Assembly (NCBI RefSeq): GCF_030867145.1 | Contig: NC_134440.1 | Coordinates: forward strand, 9,610,001-9,674,000 | Reading direction: 5' to 3' | DNA: 64,000 nucleotides | DNA from: Opisthocomus hoazin | Lineage: Eukaryota; Chordata; Aves; Opisthocomiformes; Opisthocomidae | Shown here: in pieces, positions 51,801 to 63,913 of the stretch | Numbering within the stretch: the first letter of the stretch is position 1 | Layout: each line of letters starts with the position of its first letter | Notes under the pieces: generated by a model | Told to the model about the DNA's origin: nothing | The model's input: only the letters and a program-made list of their open reading frames with translations | The model's database searches: none | Program-made: the position numbers and the translations under genes

Positions 51801-54800
51801 AGTTTGTGCTCAAATAAACAAGACAAAGGGCATGGGGAAAGGCTGCAGCACATGGAGTTGGTGCGGCAGATCGTGGTTTCCAAACGGCGTCTTCACTCCG
51901 CAGAGTGGAGCCGGCTCGGTGGCGCCTGGGACGGCAGAGCGAGGGCCGGCGGTGGCGTGGGCGGCGAGCGGGAGGAGAGCGGGGCGGCCGGGGGGAGTAA
52001 ATGGGATTACTTCTCTGGCCGCTCCCCAAAATCCAGCCTGAATGCTGCCCGGTGCTGCCAGCGTTTCTGTCTCTGCAAATAACTGCTGGGCTTGGGATGG
52101 CGACCGAGCTGTCCCCAGGAGCGTGGAGCTGCCGGAGCCGGGGAGCGGGGTCTCCGCTCCCGTGGCCGCGCCTGTCCGTGGGGATGCCGCGCGCCTCGCC
52201 GAGGGGCTGCCGGGGAGAGGGGGTTCAGGCTGTCGGTGTTCAGCCAGCCCGTGTGCTGGGTAGATGATCCCCAAAATCATTCCGTGTTCCAGGGGAAAAC
52301 GGATACATTTTGGTATCAAAGCTGTATGTAGATTCTGTATAGCAAGCAGAATTTATCTCACATTGCTTGATCTCCTCGTTATTTCTACGAGCTCTCCAGT
52401 GGCAGGAGCAGCTATCCGTGCCTGGGGTGCAGAGCACTCGGCTACAGCTCTTTCTGCCGAGAGATGCTGCATTGAAAGGGGGAAAAAACCCCAAATTTTT
52501 TATTTAATATCGTGGCTTACTTGATGTTACTCATCCTAATGAAACTGTGTTGTTCCATGGGAAGAAGATGTGTTGGAGGATCAGAAGTAGGTCATCCTGG
52601 ATGCCTGGGAAGGGCAGGCTGCGCATAGCTGCCTGCTCCGGGAGGCTGCGGAGAGTCCAGCTCTGCTCGCTGCTGCGTCTCCTCCTCCCTGACGCCTGAG
52701 CCCGCGTGCTGCTCGCCATGCTGCGCGCCGGCAGCTGACGCCGCACATTTTGCGTGCGAGAAGAAATTCAGAGGTTTGCTTTCTGCCTTTGCCTTTTGGT
52801 AGGGCCCGACGCCGCGCCGGCTCCTCGGGCAGCCCTGGCTGGCCGCTGCTGCTCGGCGCAGACGTGCTTTCTGGCGTCGTCTCTGAATTGCCTGCCCACC
52901 CCCCCGCCAGCTTCATTTTGATTTCTCACTATCAGCAGTCCCTCACGGGAAGTAACAGCTGTCTCTCTTGATGGATGCGTTTCGTTTCCAGCCTTTCTCT
53001 CTGCATTTCGGCTGCAGCACAGCTGCTGCCTGCGCGTCGCCTTTGCCTTCCGCAGCTCGGGCCTCAGCACTGCGGTTCGTAATGCTTTCGCACGTCATCT
53101 TTGGCCAGGCAGGGTCGGATCGAACAGTAAATCGTAGCGTCCTGGCTGCAGTCTTTGCCTCCTCTTCCCGTCTAAAGGGGTTGCTCAGGTGTGTCACGTT
53201 GTCTTGTTCTCAATCAAAGCAGGGAAAAATTAGATCCAGGCCTCCTTCGGGGTGTGTGTGGCTTGTCAGCGTCTCCCAGCTCTCCAGCAGATTACGCGGG
53301 GTTAGCATTAAATGGCAATTTTGGAAAGGCTGCTGTCAGCTCAGTCGTTTAAAAACAAAGAACAAATAAAAAAACCCCAGCAACAACAGATGCAAACTGC
53401 TGGCCCGGCGCTTCTGGAGAACGGGACGTTGAAAGCCAGCCGGGTTCGATTCCAGCCCTGCCGCCCCGACTGAGAGCGAGGGGCGAAGGGCAGGTCTCTG
53501 CGCTGCGTTTGTGCGGGGGTCGTGTTGGTACAGCCTGCCGCTGGAGAGCTGCCCTGGTGTCGATGTCCCGTCGTGGGTTCGGTTCCGGTCCCGTTGTGTA
53601 GCTCCCGGCACACACTTCGGTGAAGTGGAGCCGTTAAAGATGCAGCACCGTTGCTGACTGGAGAAGGGAGTCCGGAGAAATCCGCCGGTGGTTCACGTTT
53701 GCTTTGACTTCTCTGGAGCACCGTAAAGCATCGAACACTGGTAACGTCGAACTGGTAACATACGCGTGTGTGTGCGTACGCCTGTCTTATGAGGAGGATT
53801 TCTTTATTAGGTCCTCAGTGCGGCTCCTGCCGGCTGTTTGTAAACTTTCTGAAGAAATTCCGCTTCGGTGTTCAGCAGCCTCTCTTGGCTCTTTCCGTGT
53901 TCATACCAAAGGGCGAAGGGGTTTCGCTTGCCATAGCTGGTTTTGAGAGATCCAAGTGACTTTTTTTTGTTTCCCCTTGATTAGATTTTAAAATGTAATC
54001 TTTGCATGTAAATACAACTTGAAACCCATGGTTTTACCTTTAACTCATGCTTAGCTGTGGGCAGCAAGGGCAATATTTTCTAGTTTTCATGAAGTTTGCT
54101 TTTAAGCCCAAGGATTTGATGATTTTTTTTTTTTTTTTTTTTTTTAAAACTTGTGACATTACTCACATTTCCCTGATGGCAGCATCTAGCCAGGCTGGGG
54201 GCTGGCGAAGCCGAGGGAGCTGCTCCGATCCCAGCCCTGCGCCGTTTCATCAGTTCAGAGGCGCCGAAGCTGGTGACGGCGAGGGTCTCCTGCTGGAGCC
54301 AGAGCCCTGCCGCCAGCCGGTGCCGGGCTTGGCTCGCCCGCAGCGAGCCGTCAGGTGGGCGTGAAGGGGCGTGAGGGGCCTGGAAAGGTCTGGGCACCGA
54401 TTTGTGGATGCAGTGTGTCGCGTGAGAGGAGAAATGGGTTATCGCATCTCGCGTGGGTTGATGCTCCTCCGGCACCGTAGAGCTAAAACTCGCGAGTCCT
54501 TTTCCACGTTGGATGGTGATGGGCAGAGGGTTTCCAGGAGGGAATTCATCGCTGTCCTGCCGGGTGTCGGCATCCGGGGCCGGGGGGGGGTGGACAAGCT
54601 GGGTGTGGCTGTGAATAGAGAGGCATATGAAAATAAAAAATAGATGTTAAATCCGAGATGAGAATGGGTGAATGCTGCAACCGAGGCGTTCATTTCTGAG
54701 GCTCTGGAGGAGCTCGAGCGTCGGGGTAGCGGCGACTCAGCCGTGCGCGGATGAGAAGAGGAGCTGAAGGCAGCAGGTCAAGCGTGCATGAAACGCTCCA

Positions 54801-57800
54801 CAAAACCCAGGCAGGGGCTGGAGGCAAGGCGGAAAGCTGGGGTTTCATCCCGGGGTTCCCCTTCCCCAGCCGCTCGTCACGTCTCTGACTGCGCCCTCGC
54901 TAAGCTGCGCCAAATCGGATCAGAGTCATTCCAGTTAGCTGGGTGAGGGCTGAACCTTCCTGCAGCGGAGCTCCCGTTCCCCGCAAACCCTCGCGCTGTC
55001 TCTCGTGGCTCTGTAACCCCCGAAGCTGCAGTTAAATCAGTTTTTGCAAGGCCATGTGTCAGCGAGTTTGGGACGAGCACAGCCGAGTGCCCGCACGGGG
55101 TTAGCCGGTGGAAGATTTTTTTCATTCTCTGCTTAGACGAGTTGACTTTATAAAGCTGGTTTTCTTATTTGGGGGGGGGGGGGGAAGGAGGGAAGTGGGG
55201 GTGGAGAGGGGTGTTTCTGGTGCTGCTCTTGTCCACCTGAAGCATCGTTTCTCCTGGAGATCCACAGCTCCTCGCCTCTGGCCCCTCTCCGTCGTGCGGG
55301 TGGTTGGTGTTGATTCCACACTTGGTACGTGTACAGCAGCAGACACTTAAAAGCTGGGAATGAAAGCGGCTTGTGGTAATTATCACAAAATTAAAGATAA
55401 TCTCCTGCTCTGGAATTGTGACAAAGTGCAGGAACGAGATTAGTGCGGTGGGAGAGCAGCCGTGGCGGCGGCAGGGAGAGCGCAGGCGCCCTGGCCTGGG
55501 GCCCGCCTGGCCACGTTGTGTTCCCGGCCTCTTCCAGTGCCCGGCCCGCAGCCGCGCTTGCGCCTTTGGGTTCCTCCTTCCTCGGGGTGCTGCTCCAGCT
55601 CGTCACCCTGGACGTTCGTTAGCCAAACACTCGCTTGGTGCCGTGTCTCCCGGCCACGTTGTTGGATGATGATAAAACTGTGCTGTCTTAGGCCAAAGCG
55701 ATGATTTTTTGGCACAAGAAGAGTTTGAGCTCGTGGTGGTCCCAAGCTGGGTGCTGGCGCAGACCCAAGGAGCGGAGAGGGGCTGGGGTCGCACAGCACC
55801 CACCCGTGTGGGTGACGGCCCCGAGGGTGATGAGGGTCTGTGCTCTGCGCCCGCCTCCCCCCTCCCGTGGAGATGGGGCTGGGCAGCGCAGCGCGCGCGG
55901 AGGTGGCCGGATTTCAGACCTTTGCTGCAGGCCCGCGATTCTGTTCCTGATGGGGAACTTGAGCACCAGAGAGCTCGACTTAAAACAAGAAGTGAATCTT
56001 CCCGTGCCGCTCCGGCTTTGTGGACGTGGGCCGAGCTGTCGGGCTGGGGAGCTGCGCTGCAGGCAGCTCAGAATGCCACCTTGACAAGACTCGTTTTGTG
56101 CCGGGGGATCCCCGGTTCGTGGAGCCCGGGGCAGTGAGACCACCTCAGCACCTCTGCTCGAGGGCAGTTCCATCTCCCCTGTGACCCCCAAGGGGTTTTG
56201 CTTGGGTTTGTTGGGGTTTTTTGCTTCCCGTTGCCTTAAATATTTCCTTCAATGCTGCGCTGAAGCGCGTGCTGGCATCCCCTGCAGAGCATCACGCTCC
56301 CGGTACGGCCGGCTTCTTGCTCAGGCGCCTTTGGAACCGGCCCCGAAGCGTCGCTGCTTGTGTCTGAGGAGGCTGAGCAGTCACCCCAGTTAAACCAGCG
56401 CGGTTCCTCTGTGGCCAGAGAGGTGCTGAAGCAGCCCCGTGTTGGGCTGGACCCTCCGGGGCTTTTCCTGCTCTCCAGCCGGGAGGGCCGGGCATCTCCG
56501 CGCCCCGGGCAGAGGGACCACGGACCAGCTCCCTGGCTGCGTGTCCTGGGGAGCCGCAGGACTCGCGCACCGGCAGGCGGTTGTGCAATCACCCCGTTGC
56601 GTTCCAGCGGGGAAAAGCTGAGGGCTCGGAAGAGCCTTTCTTCTTCGCAGCCAAAACTAAAGCTCTGCTCCATGGTCTCCTGCGAAATGAAGCCCTTCCT
56701 AGAGGATTGTGGGTTGCTGGAGGATCTGCGCCTGTAGGAAGGCTCCAGGCAGGGAGCGGCAGACCCGTACCTGGGAGCCCATGGCCTTGAATCTGTCGCT
56801 TGGGCTTGCGTTCCTGCCAGCGGGCTTCTCTCCCGGTCACCGGGCTCGGCGGGCTGGGGCGTTGCCTTGGCAGGGGACGTCGCGCTGCCGGGTCGGGGTG
56901 CGAGCTCCGCTGAAGCGGCTCGTGGTCCGTGTTCGTGGTGGCTCTCTGGAGTCAGCTGGGCTGGAGCTGGTGGTCCACGTGCCAGGCTCTCGGCACGTTG
57001 GCCAGCACTGCGCGGGGCTGGCGGCAGAGCCGCTTGTTCTCACCGTTGCGTGAAAATAAGGAGCTCCTTGCAAGCTTGGGCTTGTGCTCGGCAACGGGAA
57101 GATGGCCTCGTGTTAGAGGAGGCTTTGGGTCCGTGTTTCCAACGCTGATGATATATCTAAAAGCTTTAGGCAAAATCCTGATTTCTCACTGTAATGGAGC
57201 AATGGTGGCTTCTCCCAAAGGCGGTGGTAGAGATACACGATGCATTCCTTTTTGCGATATATTTGGACGTCGGTTTCTATAAATAGATGCAATTATCGAT
57301 GTAGTTTGTCACGTGCCTTCTGAGTGGCTGGAAAGCAGCTGCAGAAGTGTCTCTCTGGGCTGCTGTGTGTAACCAACTCCGCAGGCAGCGTGGACCTCTG
57401 ACTTAGGGTGCAGCAGGGATTTACAAGAACTCTCCCTACTGAAGCCTCTAGGAAATATTATTGCTAGGAAAAACAGTGCATCTTTGTGCTTCTGAATATG
57501 GAATTGTGCGGGTGACCCCTATAACTTCAGGCTCCTGCGCTGGTGAAACTGAGAACTGAGCAAAACCAGCTGCTTTAGAGGCTTTCCAGCTTGCCTGACA
57601 GAGCAAAGCATTAGGCTGTTTTCTCAGTGGTTTGGTGTTTGTTGTTTTTTTTTCATGTCCCTGCTGTTACTGATGCTCTTCCCTTCTCTCCGCAGGTCTG
57701 GCACCGAAGAAGGCAGTCATCACTGAGGTGAGACGCGGAAAGCTGGCCTTGAAAATCCCGTGTTGAGAAATGAGAACACAGAGCTCTGAAAACCCCTGCT

Positions 57801-60800
57801 GCCTGACTTTTTTTGAGCAAAGCGGGGTTTCAAAATATATTTAAGATTACTGAAAACTTAGCGTCTATTATTTGGGAGAAAGAAAATGAGCGGCAGGTCT
57901 CTGGAGCCCCTGTGCTGGCATCACCACAGCCCCAGAGGGAAGGTGAAGGGATCGTGCCCACGGCGTGGCCACTTTTAGCTGCGTGATCCGTGGTGTCTGT
58001 GAGCGGCTGAGGGCACCTCTCCCGCACCGGCACCTGAAGGTGATAAATGGAGAATCCGTGTGCTGGGCACCTCCAGGGCTCTGGGTTTGGACTCCCCGGC
58101 TCCGGGGAGCGAGGCGAGGAGGCTGTGATTTGTGAAGCCATGAAACAGGGGAACATCTCGAGGGACCGATCAGAATCTCTCAGACAGAATCCAGGTCGCA
58201 GGTTGCTGAGTCGCTGTTGCCTTCTGGAGCAAAACTCTTTGCGGTTGGCAGCAGGGAAGCTTGTGGGAGGATCTGTGCCTGAAAGCTGTTCCTGAAGCCC
58301 ACACTCTTGGTTTAGGGCACCGTGTTCAAATGATTTTTATTTGATCTAATTTTCTGACATACCCCTGTACATTACTCACCTGGGATGATGAGCATTTGGA
58401 CACATGAATAGCAAAATCTTCCCAGAAAACTGCCAGGAATGTGACACTTGATGTTTTTTTTGTTTTTTTTGGGTTTTTTTTGCCTCCCCAGAAGTACATG
58501 TAGTAGGAAGCTCAGCTTCTGTGAAAGGTGATTGCCTTGCTCAAGGCACAAACAGCCCCACTTTTTCTTGCCCTGGAGACACAGTCACAGGTAGAGCAAG
58601 AGAGCGTGGAAGAGGCTTTTGTTCCTGCATTTTGTATGATGGCAATCTCTTAACCAATACCTGTGCCTGTTAATCGCTTTGGGAGGAGGATGAGGAGCCA
58701 CGTGGCGAGGCAGGACGATGCAGCTTGCGTGTAATAGGATCCAGGCTGTTCGTTGGAAGCTGCAGGGAAAGGATAAGCTGTCCTGCTAATCGTGACTGCT
58801 TGGAGAAGGAGCACTTGGAAGCGAGCTGGGGTGTGCTAGATGTTTAAAGCAGTAGGAAATCCGATTTTTGAAGGAGAAATCCGACTGTCCCTTAGTACCA
58901 GGAGTACAAGCGGTTTGACCAGAAATAGCTGCAAGCTCTTAATTAAAAGCTAAAACACAAAGAACTTCTGTAGTCTGAACAAAATTATGCATTGTCTGCT
59001 GTGGCCATGGGTTCTGAGGTGGGTCTGTGCGGCGCTCGAGAGAGACAGTGGTAGAACATTGTCGCTTGGGCAGTGACCTTGGATCTCTCTGCACGCTCCT
59101 CAGAGGAGCATCCACAGCCTGGCTGCTCTTTCGTGTAGCAAAGCCCTGGATGTTGCTGGTGGCTCCCCGGCAGCTCTGGCCGTCTGCTGGGCTGGTGGGA
59201 GAGCTGGGGCCGGTGGGACGGCGCCCTGGGGCAGGGTCCAGAGGCTCTAGGCCCAGGCTTGCAAAAGGAGCTGGATGGAACATCACAAAACATGACTGCC
59301 TTGGCTTGTTCAAGGGTGCTGCCACCATCTGCTCCCTCCTGGATCAGCAAAAAGAGGCCCAGGCAGACTCAGAGGTGGAAGAGGAGGCGAATAGGGTAGG
59401 AGCAAGTTTGTTCTCCCTCTGCAGCGTTGGCAGTCCTACGGTGTTTCTGTGAGCTCTGCAAAACTTTGGGAAGAGCTGGTATTGCAGTTCACCCTGCGTG
59501 GGCTCGTCCTTGGAGTTGTAAACAAATAAGATCTCGCTTAAATGGATTATCTCCTCGGAACGCGGGAGCGGGGTTGTGTTGTCCCTGTTATCTGTCTCTT
59601 GTTTCTCCAGTGAAGCGCGAGGTCTTGGTACGACACCTGAGGGCATGGGGTTTTGAAGAATAAACTTCTCTTGCTGTTTAATTTAATACATCGCTATTTT
59701 AAGTCGGTGAGAAACTGCAGTCAAGCAGCGGGGGAATCTTGGCAGCTGGGAGGCAAGTGGATCTTTCCTGAGCTCAGCATCTTTGCTGAGTGCTCTGCCC
59801 GGTTAGTCCTGAGGGTGTCAGATGGCCTGGCTGGCAATTCCAACTCTGCTTGTCTGGAGGGATCGATGTATAATTCACAGAGCCTTGTTCAAAGCTTGCC
59901 GGTGCCGATGACACCTGTTTGCACTCTGCAGATTTTTTTTCTCCCGTGGCAGAGAGCGATCCCTCTGTCCTTTGACAGCTGTGGTAGCCGGTGCTGCTCT
60001 GCTTGTTCTTGTCGGCCAGGTCGGCTCCTGTTCTGGGCTATAGCCGTGCTCTTTCATTGCAGGGACCATCGCTACCGGGACAGCCGGGCCAAGGGAAGAA
60101 GATAGGTCATCGAGGCGTTGATGCTTCTGGTGAAACCACCTACAAAAAGGTTTGGTTTTGTGGAGCAGGGAACGGCAGCTGTGTGCAGGTGGCAGGCTGA
60201 GAAGAGAGGTCGGGGCCCGATGGCTACCAGTCTGAGTTAGATTTTATGCAGCACCCTTGTACTGCGTTGTCTTGCAGACAGCAAACCTGGAAGCCTTGAT
60301 CCACCTCTTCAGCTGGTTGAACTCGCTTAGCAGTGTGTAGTGCCTGAGATGACCCCACAGAAGTCATAGACATATGACTGGATTGTAACATAGGGGATGT
60401 TATTGGGATAATCTGCTGTGAAATGCTCGCTGACTGCTCTTTTCTTTCTGCCAGACCACCTCATCCACTCTGAAGGGGGCCATCCAGCTAGGGATCGGAT
60501 ATACTGTCGGCAATCTGAGCTCCAAGCCAGAGAGGGATGTCCTGATGCAGGACTTCTATGTGGTGGAGAGCATTTTTTTCCCAAGGTAAAGAGCCAGGGG
60601 AAACAAAACGAACGGATTAGTTAATTCTTTTCCTCTCACTGATTTTTTTTTTTTTTTTCAAGAGAGCTTCCATCTGTCTTTAGATCACAGAGCTGGATGC
60701 TCTGAGTGTTTGAAATATGCATCCATTACATACAAACACAGCAGTGGGAAGTGTTGGATTTTGCAGTACAGTGGCTTGGAAGGAAGTACAGTGTAAGATG

Positions 60801-63800
60801 CAGTACTTATATACTTAGAATCATAGAACAGTTTGGGTTGGAAAGGACCTTAAAAATCACCTAGTTCCAGCCCCTCTGCCACGGGCAGGGCCCCCTTCCA
60901 CCAGCCCAGGGTGCTCCCAGCCCCGTCCAACCTGGCCTTGAGCACTGCCAGGGAGGGGGCAGCCACAGCTCCTCTGGGCAGCCTGGGCCAGGGCCTCAGC
61001 ACCCTCACCGGAAAGAATTCCTTCCTTCCATCTCATCTACATCTCCCCTCTTCCAGTCTAAAGCCCTCGCCCCTTGTCCTGTCCCCCCAGGCCCTTGCAC
61101 AAAGCCCCTCCCCAGCTCTCTCGCAGCCCCTCCAGGCCCTGGCAGCTGCTCTAAGCTCTCCCCGCAGCCTTCTCTTCCCCAGGCTGAGCAGCCCCAGCTC
61201 TCCCAGCCTCTCCTCCCAGCAGAGGGGTTCCAGCCCTCGCATCACTGCTGGGGCCTCCTCTGGCCCCGCTCCAGCAGCTCCAGCTCTGTCCTGTGCTGAG
61301 GGCTCCAGAGCTGGACGCAGGACTGCAGTACCTGAGTGCTTGAGGACTCCAGTGCTTGAGTTTGTTGCCTTCCTATGTGCTTTTATTTCTGCCTGTCTGT
61401 CTAGAATTTCTTCCACTGAATTATACCTTGTTTGAGCTGGAAGAAACTCATTCTGGGAGCTCTTAACTGTGAATAAACAAAGCTCATAAAAGCTGTATTC
61501 TGGTGGCGAGTGGTTGTTCCTTGCACTCTTTGGAAATAGATTTTGGCAGATAATCTAAAACCTGTTTTCCTGTTGTCCTGCTATAGAAGAAAGAAATTTG
61601 TTGTTGTTGTTCCTGAGATGTCTTTTTGGAAGGCTCAATTCATCTCGAATGTGCAGCAGCCTTGAGCTGCCTGTGGGTATCTGGCGAGCGGTGATACAGA
61701 GGCCCTGCTCACGTCATGTCTGTTCTGTGCAGCGAAGGGAGTAATCTCACCCCGGCTCACCATTACGCTGACTTCAGGTTCAAGACCTATGCACCCGTGG
61801 CTTTTCGGTACTTCCGAGAACTCTTTGGGATTCGTCCAGATGATTATTTGGTATGGATATATTTTTTGATTTCTCTGTCTTTCCTCCTTTATTTGAGCTA
61901 GTCTAGAGTAACACAGGAAACTGGTCCCGATATCAAGGCTGTCGGCAATTCTTGCCTAAAAGGGACAGAAGAGAGGAGGAATCGTTCTGATCCCAGCAAG
62001 GAGTAGGAACAGGTTGTGGATTTAGGGACTCTGTTCAGTTTTGAAGGAGGTCCAGTGACAGTCCAAGCAAGACCAGCACTGCTGAGCCCAAGTCTTCGTT
62101 TGATTAACGCGTGTCGTTAGTTAAGCTGCTAGCTTACGCTGGAAAGGAAATGATCTGCATACAGCATGTGCTGTGTGTGAGCTACGTGATGGGGTTCCCT
62201 CTCTGTTGCTTGTGGTGACAATAACTTACTGTGCTTACAAGCAAAAGCGGTTGTGTCCTGCTGGGTGCAACCCTGTAATGTCCCCTGGGGCTCTGCGGAC
62301 AAAGATGGGGATTTTTTCTGGTGTACTCACTCGAGAGCTATGTGAGTGTAGTTATTTTAATCATCTTACAAAGAACAAAATATAGCTTGTTCTTGGGCTC
62401 AGAGAGCTCCTCAGAGCTGGAAAGGCTGTTTTTAAAAAATACCTAGTAGGACAAGCTGTCGGGGCTCGGGGTACACTGGGGTTGAGTGTGGCCTCTTGCG
62501 TGTATGCGAGGTCCTGCTCTTCAGAAAAGGCTGTTTGCTGAGCTGGGGAAGGGAGCACAGCCAAAGGAGCGCAGCCCTCCCCCTGTTTTAAGCCCTTTTG
62601 TTCAGACTTCAGCTGTAGGCAGGGGTAATTGTAGCTGAACACGTAGCAGCAGAAACGACTCTGTGCCGTTGCACGGTTTGGTGGTAGCAGCGGTCCCCAT
62701 CTGTGCCGTCCGAGGTGATGCTGGCGGATTTGATGAGTGGTTCGGAGCGTGGGTGAGGCAGAGAGCCTGCCTCAGTTGCAAAGGTCACGGCTCTGATTTG
62801 TTGCTTCTGCTTCCCCTGATTCTCTCTTGCCTGCCACAGCAGCAAATGCCTTTAATTATGCATGAGATAATTAACTTGATAAAGTCTTGCATCATTAATC
62901 TGTGCAGGGCTGAAAGCCTTTTTCAGTATGTAATGATGAGCATTTAATTTATTGCTGCGATGATGTCCCTCTCCGCGTTTCACCTCGTGCTGCGGCGGCT
63001 CCGACGCGCTGCTGCCCTGAGCCCGCTCGGCCGGCGCCGTTACCTTGGGGTTGGTACCAAGCCGCAAAGCGCGCGCGCGTGCTGGCGCTTGCTTCGTTCT
63101 TTTTTTTTTTGGTTTTTTTTTTTCCCTCCTTGCTGCTGGGCGCGTCCTCAGTCGAGGACCTGCTGTTTGCACACCGATGCCTAGAAGCGTGCTCCCAGCT
63201 CAGTGCCCGACGCAGTACCCCTGCTTGTCTGGAGACCCGCTCCAACGCTTTTCCCGAGTTTCCAGCAGGACTGAGGGGGTGCGATGGGGCTGTGAAAATC
63301 CTCCGTTACAGGGGAGCGCGAGGGCAGAGGAGGCTGCTGAGAACGGCCGGTGCCTGGCGTTCCCTCCAGCGCGGGGAGGGTGGTGCCCGCAGCGCGCTGT
63401 CCTGGCTCGTAGTCCTGTCTGTCCGTCTGCACTCGCGGTAGTGTGCTGTAAGAGCCGAAATGCGATACACACGCGATGGGAAGAGATAAGATGTCGGCAG
63501 GAAGCCTGGACGTTACTGAGAGCAGAGGATTAGTTTGATATCCTGAGCAGTTGGGAGGCTCTGAGCTGTAATCTGAGTCGCTAATTGTAAATTGTCCGTC
63601 AGCTTCGCTGCTAACCTACAATGAAAATAGTTCTCACTAAAGCTTTGCTACCCCTGGATCTCAGGAGGAGACAGCGTGCTGGGAAAAGCCCCCAAGGGCA
63701 TAGAGCTCGATGTGCAATGAGTAGGGGCTAAAAACATCTCTTTTGTCTTTTCCTCCCTAGTATTCGTTATGTAACGAGCCTCTGATAGAGCTGTCAAACC

Positions 63801-63913
63801 CTGGTGCCAGCGGCTCCCTCTTCTATGTCACCAGCGACGATGAATTCATCATCAAAACTGTGATGCACAAGGAAGCTGAGTTCCTGCAGAAGCTTCTTCC
63901 TGGCTACTACATG
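33835..63913 (+). CDS. PIP5K1C: Phosphatidylinositol 4-phosphate 5-kinase type I gamma, N-terminal exons (gene continues past window)
   Basis: Lipid kinase making PI(4,5)P2 from PI4P at synapses, focal adhesions and the plasma membrane. Six exons lie in the window: 33835-33934, 57696-57727, 60063-60149, 60455-60585, 61733-61850, 63761-63913. They join in frame to 207 codons, from [11 protein letters not shown] to LLPGYYM. Diagnostic segments: [96 protein letters not shown], then [19 protein letters not shown], the kinase glycine-rich loop and the conserved Lys of IIKT. The MELEVP start identifies the gamma isoform. Exon 2 is only 32 nt ([11 protein letters not shown]). The remaining kinase domain and talin-binding tail lie to the right. 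Confidence 0.95.
37255..37780. promoter_or_regulatory. Candidate conserved noncoding element in PIP5K1C intron 1
   Basis: AT-rich, non-repetitive block with many homeodomain-type cores: CAAATTAATTG near 37330, GATTAATCTAATTTTCATTA near 37491, CGATTATTGAAC near 37683, ATGACGATTATGG near 37707, CTTATTAAATATG near 37740. No coding frame. The dense, non-simple AT-rich motif texture resembles vertebrate developmental enhancers; this is inference only. Confidence 0.35.
50631..51406 (+). mobile_element. CR1 LINE fragment, about 775 bp, with intact 3' end
   Basis: Plus-strand CR1. It opens AAGTTCAGCAAGGCCAAGTG, within the 3' end of the reverse-transcriptase ORF region, passes GGAGAAGGACCTGTGGGTACTG and GGCTGCCCAGAGGAGCTGTGG (split here), and ends in the subfamily terminus AACCATTCTATGATTCTATA. 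5'-truncated and non-autonomous. The longest CR1 copy in the window. Confidence 0.93.
54123..54145. repeat. T23 homopolymer
   Basis: Twenty-three consecutive T residues in PIP5K1C intron 1, flanked by unique sequence. No adjacent retroposed gene copy was recognised, so it may be a simple homopolymer. Confidence 0.9.
55171..55184. repeat. G14 homopolymer
   Basis: Fourteen consecutive G residues after TCTTATTT, in PIP5K1C intron 1; a likely length-polymorphic or error-prone site. Confidence 0.85.
60817..61329 (-). mobile_element. CR1 LINE fragment in PIP5K1C intron 4
   Basis: Starts (plus sense) with the reverse complement of the CR1 terminus, AGAATCATAGAACAGTTTGG, and continues TTGGAAAGGACC, CAACCTGGCCTTGAGCACTG, CAGCCTGGGCCAGGGCC and CTTGTCCTGTCCCCCC, ending near AGCTGGACGCAGGACTGCAG. 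About 510 bp, 5'-truncated, antisense to PIP5K1C between exons 4 and 5. Confidence 0.92.
62845..62970. promoter_or_regulatory. Candidate conserved element in PIP5K1C intron 5
   Basis: A compact AT-rich stretch with stacked homeodomain/POU-like words: TTTAATTATGCATGAG, GATAATTAACTTG, GCATCATTAATC, GTAATGATGAGCATTTAATT. It is not a simple repeat and has no coding potential. Enhancer function is inference. Confidence 0.35.

Larger units (their letters stand above)
33935..57695 (+). other. 23.8-kb first intron of PIP5K1C
   Basis: Opens with donor GTAACG and closes with CTCTCCGCAG. No protein-coding exon with recognisable homology on either strand; frames of 60-300 codons are unrelated to known folds. 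Contains one CR1 copy (50631-51406), C-, T- and G-homopolymer runs (34173-34189, 54123-54145, 55171-55184), an imperfect repeat of CGGAGTGGTTCNGCCC at about 34066, 34153 and 34257, and one AT-rich candidate conserved block (37255-37780). GC content falls markedly past about 35 kb. Confidence 0.7.

Noticed and set aside
53410-53470. tRNA-like B box (GGTTCGATTCC) in PIP5K1C intron 1
   Set aside because: No A box or acceptor/anticodon stems at proper spacing upstream; an isolated 11-bp match.
54123-54145. T23 run as the tail of a minus-strand processed retrogene
   Set aside because: Sequence to its right on the minus strand shows no gene-like open frame or similarity to a known mRNA.
58446-58496. 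Strong polypyrimidine tract plus CAG (possible cryptic exon acceptor)
   Set aside because: The following sequence meets a stop codon at once (AAGTACATGTAG) and no suitable downstream exon was seen; treated as a decoy acceptor.
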